NCBI RefSeq assembly: GCF_028767125.1
Contig: NZ_JAKCWP010000001.1
Span: forward strand, 372,001 to 436,000
Direction of reading: 5' to 3'
Length of the DNA: 64,000 bases
From: Chelativorans sp. YIM 93263
Lineage (GTDB): Bacteria; Pseudomonadota; Alphaproteobacteria; Rhizobiales; Rhizobiaceae
This document shows positions 59,368 through 64,000 of the stretch, piece after piece. The first letter of the stretch is position 1; every line of letters starts with the position of its first letter. Position numbers and translations under genes: made by a program. The notes below the pieces were generated by a model. The model was not told the DNA's origin and did not search any database. It saw only the letters and a program-made list of their open reading frames with translations.

Positions 59368-60123
59368 ATGGCGCAAGCGGCAGGAACACTTTTGGTGACG
59401 GGTGGAGGACGCGGTATCGGCGCGGCGATCTGTCGGCTTGCAGCCGCATCCGGCTATCGTATTGCGGTCAATTATGTGGCCGATTCGAGCGCAGCTGATG
59501 AAGTGGTATGTGCAATCGAAGCAAACGGTGGAGAGGCCTTCGCCGTTCAGGCGGACGTAGCGCGCGAAAGCGACATTCTCACCATGTTCGAGGCCGTGGA
59601 CAAACGCTTCGGAAGGCTCGACGCGCTTGTTAACAACGCAGGCGTGGTGGATCGGAAGGCACGCGTTGACGAGATGGATCTTGCGCGGCTCGAGCGTATG
59701 ATGCGCATTAACGTCATCGGCACGATGCTGTGTGCACGCGAGGCCGTGAAACGCATGTCGACCGTGCACGGCGGAAGCGGCGGGACCATCGTAAACATCT
59801 CCTCCATTGCTGCCGTGCTGGGTTCTGCTGGAGAATATGTCGACTATGCCGCTGCCACGGCTGCGGTTGACACCTTCACGATCGGTCTTGCCCGCGAGGT
59901 CGCCGAGGAGGGCATCCGTGTCAACGCGGTGCGGCCTGGCGTCACCGCTACTGAAATCCACGCCTCCGGCGGGCAGCCCGACCGGGCGGCGCGGCTTTCC
60001 AGCCTCATTCCCCTGAAGCGGCCAGGCACGGCAGAGGAAATCGCGAACGCCGTGCTCTGGCTCCTGTCCGACAAAGCATCCTATGCGACGGGCACGATCA
60101 TCAATATCAGCGGCGGCCGCTAG
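59368..60123 (+). CDS. SDR-family protein with the catalytic lysine replaced (YxxxT)
   Basis: The 251-aa product is an [11 protein letters not shown] (about 11-18), [10 protein letters not shown] (about 88-97), and the Ser in [10 protein letters not shown]. At the YxxxK position the sequence reads YAAAT: Tyr 160 is kept but the Lys is Thr 164 (codon ACG). Related genes between odhB and lpd in rhizobia usually have YAASK. The loss should abolish normal proton relay, so the protein may be non-catalytic or use a different mechanism, unless a sequence error explains it. It lies between odhB and lpd in the operon. Confidence 0.88.
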   Translation: MAQAAGTLLVTGGGRGIGAAICRLAAASGYRIAVNYVADSSAADEVVCAIEANGGEAFAVQADVARESDILTMFEAVDKRFGRLDALVNNAGVVDRKARVDEMDLARLERMMRINVIGTMLCAREAVKRMSTVHGGSGGTIVNISSIAAVLGSAGEYVDYAAATAAVDTFTIGLAREVAEEGIRVNAVRPGVTATEIHASGGQPDRAARLSSLIPLKRPGTAEEIANAVLWLLSDKASYATGTIINISGGR

Positions 60124-60155
60124 CCGGCGCCCCGAAAATGCAGGAAGGCAAGAAA

Positions 60156-61562
60156 ATGTCCTATGACCTCGTCGTGATTGGAACCGGCCCGGGCGGTTAT
60201 GTATGTGCCATCAAGGCCGCTCAGCTTGGGCTGAAGACGGCTGTGGTGGAGAAAAGGCCTAATCACGGTGGCACATGTGTGAATGTCGGTTGCATTCCAT
60301 CCAAGGCCTTGCTGCACGCCACGGAAATGTTTGCCGAAGCGCAGCACACCTTCCCCGAACTCGGCATCGATGTGGGCAAGCCGAAAGTCGATCTCAAGAA
60401 GATGCTCGCCCATAAGGACAGAACGGTCGAGCAGAACGTTAAGGGCCTGGATTTCCTCTTCAAAAAGAACAAGATCGACGCTTTCCAGGGAACCGGCCGG
60501 ATCGCTGGTCCCGGAAAGGTCGTAGTCTCCGGAGACGACGGAAAGGAAGAGACCATAGAAACGAAGAACATCGTCATCGCAACCGGGTCTGATATAGCCG
60601 GTATCCCCGGTGTGGACGTCGATTTCGATGAGAAGGTTGTCGTCTCGTCCACAGGCGCGCTGGAACTGAGCAAGGTACCGGGATCAATGATCGTTGTGGG
60701 GGGTGGCGTGATCGGCCTGGAGCTTGGCTCGGTTTGGGCGCGGCTGGGCGCCGAAGTCACGGTGGTGGAGTATCTCGACACAATTCTCGGTGGAATGGAC
60801 GGGGAGATTTCCAAGCAGTTTCAGCGCTTGCTCACCAAGCAGGGTTTCACCTTCAAGCTGGGCGCGAAGGTGACCGAGGTCTCCAAGGCGAAGAAGGGCG
60901 CCTCTGTCACATTCGAACCGGTTAAGGGTGGAGAGGCTGAAACATTGGAAGCGGACGTGGTTCTGGTGGCAACCGGCCGCAGGCCCTACACAGACGGGCT
61001 GGGACTTGAGCAAGCCGGCGTCGAAGTCGATGAACGCGGGCGCGTCAAGACGGACGCGAATCTGCGCACCAATCTTGAGGGTATTTACGCCATCGGCGAT
61101 GTCATCGCCGGCCCCATGCTGGCACACAAGGGCGAGGATGAAGGCGTGGCTGTCGCTGAAATGATCGCCGGCCAAGCCGGCCACGTAAATTATAACGTCA
61201 TTCCAAGCGTTGTTTATACCAGCCCGGAGGTCGCTTCAGTCGGCAAGACGGAAGAAGAGCTGAAGAAGGAAGGGGTCGATTACACCGCCGGCAAGTTTCC
61301 TTTCAGCGCCAATGGCCGCGCCCGCTCAATGCTGCATACGGACGGTTTTGTGAAGATCCTGGCCGACAAGAAGACCGACCGCGTACTGGGGGCCCATATT
61401 CTGGGTTTTGGCGCCGGTGAGATGATCCATGAAGCAGCGGTGCTGATGGAGTTCAGCGGCGCGGCGGAAGATCTTGCCCGCACCTGCCACGCTCATCCGA
61501 CGATGTCAGAAGCCGTGCGGGAGGCAGCACTGTCCGCGTTCTCCAAGCCCATTCACTCCTGA
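60156..61562 (+). CDS. lpdA: Dihydrolipoyl dehydrogenase (E3)
   Basis: The 468-aa product reoxidises dihydrolipoyl groups of the E2. The FAD motif [14 protein letters not shown] (about 9-22) and the redox-active disulfide [16 protein letters not shown] (about 37-52) are intact, as are the NAD-binding [13 protein letters not shown] and the interface [10 protein letters not shown] with catalytic His. The start at 60156 has AGGAAGG at about eight bases. It closes the 2-oxoglutarate dehydrogenase operon. Confidence 0.97.
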   Translation: MSYDLVVIGTGPGGYVCAIKAAQLGLKTAVVEKRPNHGGTCVNVGCIPSKALLHATEMFAEAQHTFPELGIDVGKPKVDLKKMLAHKDRTVEQNVKGLDFLFKKNKIDAFQGTGRIAGPGKVVVSGDDGKEETIETKNIVIATGSDIAGIPGVDVDFDEKVVVSSTGALELSKVPGSMIVVGGGVIGLELGSVWARLGAEVTVVEYLDTILGGMDGEISKQFQRLLTKQGFTFKLGAKVTEVSKAKKGASVTFEPVKGGEAETLEADVVLVATGRRPYTDGLGLEQAGVEVDERGRVKTDANLRTNLEGIYAIGDVIAGPMLAHKGEDEGVAVAEMIAGQAGHVNYNVIPSVVYTSPEVASVGKTEEELKKEGVDYTAGKFPFSANGRARSMLHTDGFVKILADKKTDRVLGAHILGFGAGEMIHEAAVLMEFSGAAEDLARTCHAHPTMSEAVREAALSAFSKPIHS

Positions 61563-61923
61563 CCAAGTCCATCACCAGGATGTAGCGGATCGGGATACGC
61601 CGTCGATACTCATCTGTAGAGCAGATAAGCGTCTGATAGAGCCGGGCGACAGAACGAGACGTGGCTTGTAATCTACCACACCCGCATTCCAATTCTGTCG
61701 TCACGCGGCACAAGCTTTAGGCTTCTGCGCATGTGCCCTTGGAAAAGGTTCTGTCGCAAGCTCTGAGGTAAGCTGATTATCTTTGTTCCCGGCTCGAATG
61801 ATTGCGGCGGTTACCGACAGTATGAAGCCGAGTGTGATCGGTGCGGCATCTGATGGCCGACAAGACTGAAGTGCATTTGCACAAGCCTACCGAATCGTTT
61901 GCGACAGAACCTACTGAGTGTCT
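61563..61923. other. Convergent intergenic region after lpdA
   Basis: These 361 bp hold no gene I can support. They contain a pair of IS6-like ends (61746-61912), described separately. No strong intrinsic terminator was found after lpdA. Confidence 0.5.
61746..61912. mobile_element. IS6-family-like inverted ends without transposase (remnant or MITE)
   Basis: AGGTTCTGTCGCAA at 61746-61759 and TTGCGACAGAACCT at 61899-61912 are perfect 14-bp inverted repeats, 139 bases apart. GGTTCTGTCGCAAA-type ends are characteristic of IS6-family elements (compare GGTTCTGTTGCAAA in IS257/IS240), and the orientation is right for a complete element. The interior has no transposase fragment that I can recognise. 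The eight bases on each side (TTGGAAAA and TACTGAGT) do not match, so no target duplication remains. It could be an internally deleted copy, a MITE, or the footprint of past recombination. Confidence 0.6.
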
Positions 61924-62343
61924 CTACTGGTCATCCGGATTAGGCGCGGTGCCTTCCTCGGGCGCGATCGGATCTACCTCAGGAGTTGCTTCTTCGGTCC
62001 CTGGAGTTCCCGCAGCATCATCCGAAGCACCTGGAGCGGTTTCCGTCGCGCCTGTGGTCTCGTCGGACGGCGGGGTTCCCGCAGTGTCCTCTTCCGGCGT
62101 AACGATCGTCGTATCATCTTCCGGCGCAAGAACGGTATCGGACCCACCGCCAAAGAACGCGCCGCCACCAAAGGCCAGGAAAAGGATGATTAAAACCGCA
62201 GCGACAAGCGCGGCTGCGACCCATGCGCCGGTCCCCCCGGTGCGGGTTACATTCTGATTTGCGCTTGGCGGTTGCTGCGAAGTATTTGACGCACGCGGTT
62301 CTGTATCTCTGTCTGCTGGGCGATGTTTGTCATGATCGGTCAT
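61924..62343 (-). CDS. Single-pass membrane protein with an acidic, Pro/Thr-rich tail
   Basis: The 139-aa product has a hydrophilic N-terminal part (about 1-38), one membrane helix (WVAAALVAAVLIILFLAFGG, about 41-60) and a long acidic Thr/Pro/Glu-rich tail (about 62-139), probably outside the membrane. I do not recognise a domain. GGAGAG sits six bases before the ATG. A near-ideal EcfG promoter precedes it at 62374-62399, so it is likely a general stress gene. The IS6-like right end stops 12 bases after its stop codon. Confidence 0.75.
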   Translation of the reverse strand: MTDHDKHRPADRDTEPRASNTSQQPPSANQNVTRTGGTGAWVAAALVAAVLIILFLAFGGGAFFGGGSDTVLAPEDDTTIVTPEEDTAGTPPSDETTGATETAPGASDDAAGTPGTEEATPEVDPIAPEEGTAPNPDDQ

Positions 62344-62373
62344 CGGATCTCTCCGTTTTGTATCCGGCACATA

Positions 62374-62399
62374 AACGCCGTACTATGCACGGGAGTTCC
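62374..62399 (-). promoter_or_regulatory. EcfG (general stress sigma) promoter of the 139-aa membrane protein gene
   Basis: On the minus strand GGAAC and CGTT are separated by 17 bases, the canonical EcfG spacing. The CGTT ends about 30 bases before the start codon at 62343. It is the second such promoter in the window. Confidence 0.82.
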
Positions 62400-62569
62400 G
62401 AAAAACCTTTGACAAAACGGGTGTTAGGAACCGTGACGCAGATGTGACTTCATCGGCCAAGCGGCTGCCGCAACTGGTTTGCGGGGACGAATGGAACATC
62501 CGATCGGCCTCAAACAGCTCTAGCCAAATACCGGTTCAAATGGCTTAAGCGCCGGGGCGGCCTGCGGAC

Positions 62570-63445
62570 CTATACCTGTCGTTGCAGGAGACGGCAGAGA
62601 TCGTCGAGTTGCTCAAGCGTGCGGTAAGAGATGCGCATTTCGCCTCCCCTTTCTTTGTGATTAATGTTCACCTTCAATCCGGTATGGTCGCTAAGCAACT
62701 TTTCCAGCGACAGCGTGTCGGGATCTTTCTCCTTTGTCTGCCTAGGACGTTCGCCAGTACTGGACTCTGGAGCGCTCGCCAAGGCCTCCGCCTGCCGCAC
62801 GGAAAGGCCTTCCTCGACAATTCTCTTTGCCAGCGTGGCCGGATCATCTGCACTGACAAGCGTCCGTGCATGTCCAGCAGTCAACGATCCATCGACGATC
62901 AAGTCACTGACAGAGTCGGGAAGCCTCAGAAGCCGTAAGGTGTTCGCCACATGGCTGCGGCTCTTGCCGATTACCTGGCCAAGATCCGCCTGCGTATAAT
63001 TGTGCTCTTCCATGAGCTGTTGATAGCCGCGCGCCTCTTCAATCGGGTTCAGATCGGCACGCTGCACGTTCTCGATAATGGCGAGCTCCAGCGCAGCCTT
63101 GTCGTCCACCTCACGAAGAATAATCGGAATTTCAGTTAGGCCCGCACGCTGCGCGGCGCGCCAGCGCCGCTCGCCGGCGATAATTTCGAAACGTCCCTCG
63201 GCTGAGGAGGACCGCACGACCACCGGCTGAACGATCCCATGTTCACGAATGGATTGAGCGAGATCAGTCAACTCCGCATCCGAGAAATCGCGCCGTGGAT
63301 TCCGCGGGTTGGGCGAGATAAACTCGATCGGCGCCGCGCGGTCCGCCCGCACCGGCTTCTCCTCCCCGGCTGGTTTGCTGTCCATTTCGCCGATGAGCGC
63401 GGCAAGCCCCCGGCCAAGGCGTTTACGCGAAGGATCTTCGTTCAT
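62570..63445 (-). CDS. parB: Chromosome partitioning protein ParB
   Basis: The 291-aa product has the ParB/Spo0J order: N-terminal RLGRGLAALIGE (which contacts ParA), the nuclease-like CTPase domain with GERRWRAAQRAGLTEIP (about 91-107), the helix-turn-helix (QADLGQVIGKSRSHVANTLRLLRLP), and a C-terminal dimer domain. It loads at parS sites, spreads as a CTP clamp and is segregated by ParA. It lies 31 bp after parA; no parS was seen in the window. Confidence 0.96.
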   Translation of the reverse strand: MNEDPSRKRLGRGLAALIGEMDSKPAGEEKPVRADRAAPIEFISPNPRNPRRDFSDAELTDLAQSIREHGIVQPVVVRSSSAEGRFEIIAGERRWRAAQRAGLTEIPIILREVDDKAALELAIIENVQRADLNPIEEARGYQQLMEEHNYTQADLGQVIGKSRSHVANTLRLLRLPDSVSDLIVDGSLTAGHARTLVSADDPATLAKRIVEEGLSVRQAEALASAPESSTGERPRQTKEKDPDTLSLEKLLSDHTGLKVNINHKERGGEMRISYRTLEQLDDLCRLLQRQV

Positions 63446-63476
63446 AGCGGTTCCACTTTAAGCGACTGATGGCTTC

Positions 63477-64000
63477 TCAGGCTGCAAACTGCTGGCGTTC
63501 CCGCCGGATGACTTCCGAGGCGAGCTGCAGGTAAGCCTGGCTGCCGGCACACTTCAGATCATAAAGAAGCGCAGGTTTCCCGTAAGATGGCGCCTCTGAA
63601 ACCCGGACGTTACGAGGGATAACCGTGTCGTAGACCGCATCACCCATATATGCGCGCACGTCATCGACCACTTGATTCGCGAGATTATTTCGACCGTCGA
63701 ACATGGTGAGCACGATCCCCTGTATGGTTAGCCACGGGTTAATCGAACTGCGGATCTGCTCCACCGTCTCCAGCAGTTGGCTCAATCCCTCCAGCGCAAA
63801 AAACTCACATTGAAGCGGGACCAGTACCGAATCCGCGGCGGCCATTGCATTCAGCGTCAGGAGGTTAAGCGACGGCGGACAGTCAATCAGAACATAGGAG
63901 TACTCGGAAACATTGGGATCGTCACGGAGCGCACCGCGCAGTTTCAGGACTCGGTCATTTGCCGTGGAGATCTCCATCTCAATTCCGAGAAGATCGAGTG
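63477..64000 (-). CDS. parA: Chromosome partitioning ATPase ParA (partial, N-terminus beyond the window)
   Basis: The C-terminal part of ParA is present; the Walker A region lies beyond the right edge. Read from the window end the product begins LDLLGIEMEISTANDRV, which matches the segment after the Walker A domain. YVLIDCPPSLNLLTLNAM is the Walker B region and VLTMFDGRNNLANQVVDDVR the family motif. It pairs with ParB in origin segregation; in rhizobia parAB lies near oriC with rsmG and mnmG upstream. Confidence 0.95.
   Translation of the reverse strand, partial: LDLLGIEMEISTANDRVLKLRGALRDDPNVSEYSYVLIDCPPSLNLLTLNAMAAADSVLVPLQCEFFALEGLSQLLETVEQIRSSINPWLTIQGIVLTMFDGRNNLANQVVDDVRAYMGDAVYDTVIPRNVRVSEAPSYGKPALLYDLKCAGSQAYLQLASEVIRRERQQFAA

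Noticed and set aside
62344-64000. parS sites near parAB
   Set aside because: I looked for TGTTTCACGTGAAACA-like palindromes around CACGTG here and elsewhere in the window. The CACGTG hits are all within coding sequence or lack the flanking symmetry.

Overview
The window is ordinary, gene-dense core chromosome of an alphaproteobacterium in the order Hyphomicrobiales (Rhizobiales), probably from the Phyllobacteriaceae/Mesorhizobium/Chelativorans neighbourhood. The main supports are an Omp19-type lipoprotein, the Usg and DUF4164 proteins, the linkage of atpH to priA, the order dapF-mtaB-ftsY-yciB, the order mdh-suc genes-lpd, and parAB at the right edge. The genus is not resolved. I saw no prophage, plasmid, CRISPR or defence island. 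The only mobile-element trace is a pair of IS6-like ends with no transposase.

Layout. 1-8 kb: the first codons of atpH, a membrane protein, priA, a transaldolase-like gene (fsa), an acyltransferase, then leuS-lptE. 8-12 kb: yggS, a divergent LysR/MFS pair, an aldo/keto reductase and usg. 12.5-17.7 kb: acs, a mini-ORF with an extreme Shine-Dalgarno sequence and a strong terminator, a glycolipid-binding protein, and a small regulatory cluster (WYL regulator, VOC protein, DUF1127 protein) followed by an SDR. 18-25.5 kb: central carbon genes on the minus strand (tkt, gap, pgk, class I aldolase) with a CPA1 antiporter. 25.8-34 kb: DUF4164, zapA, rimM-trmD-DUF4260-rplS, then yebC, terC, ymdB and 5-FCL on the minus strand, followed by a 6S RNA that folds convincingly. 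34-40 kb: a glutamine amidotransferase, TerB and the heme cluster hemC-hemD-COG4223-hemY. 40-44 kb: tsaD-gpsA and small companions. 44-48.7 kb: dapF-mtaB-ftsY-yciB. 48.7-51 kb: DUF1328, omp19, zapE. 51-61.6 kb: the TCA-cycle operon mdh-sucC-cupin-sucD-sucA-odhB-SDR-lpd. 61.6-64 kb: the IS6-like remnant, a single-pass membrane protein, and parB with partial parA.

How genes work together. The suc/lpd block encodes malate dehydrogenase, succinyl-CoA synthetase and the whole 2-oxoglutarate dehydrogenase complex; its E2 carries two lipoyl domains. The tkt-gap-pgk-fba run covers lower glycolysis and pentose-phosphate exchange. Two minus-strand genes (DUF1328 and the 139-aa membrane protein) have near-ideal EcfG general-stress promoters.

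No complete new defence or biosynthetic system was found. The most interesting leads are regulatory: two TGACA-N6-TGTCA dyads at the same distance from the VOC and DUF1127 start codons, beside a WYL regulator; a hairpin that hides the DUF1127 ribosome binding site; a 22-codon ORF whose leader matches 16 nt of the 16S rRNA 3' end; and several departures from expected gene structure (cupin between sucC and sucD, an SDR without its catalytic lysine, a 6S RNA displaced and inverted relative to zapA).
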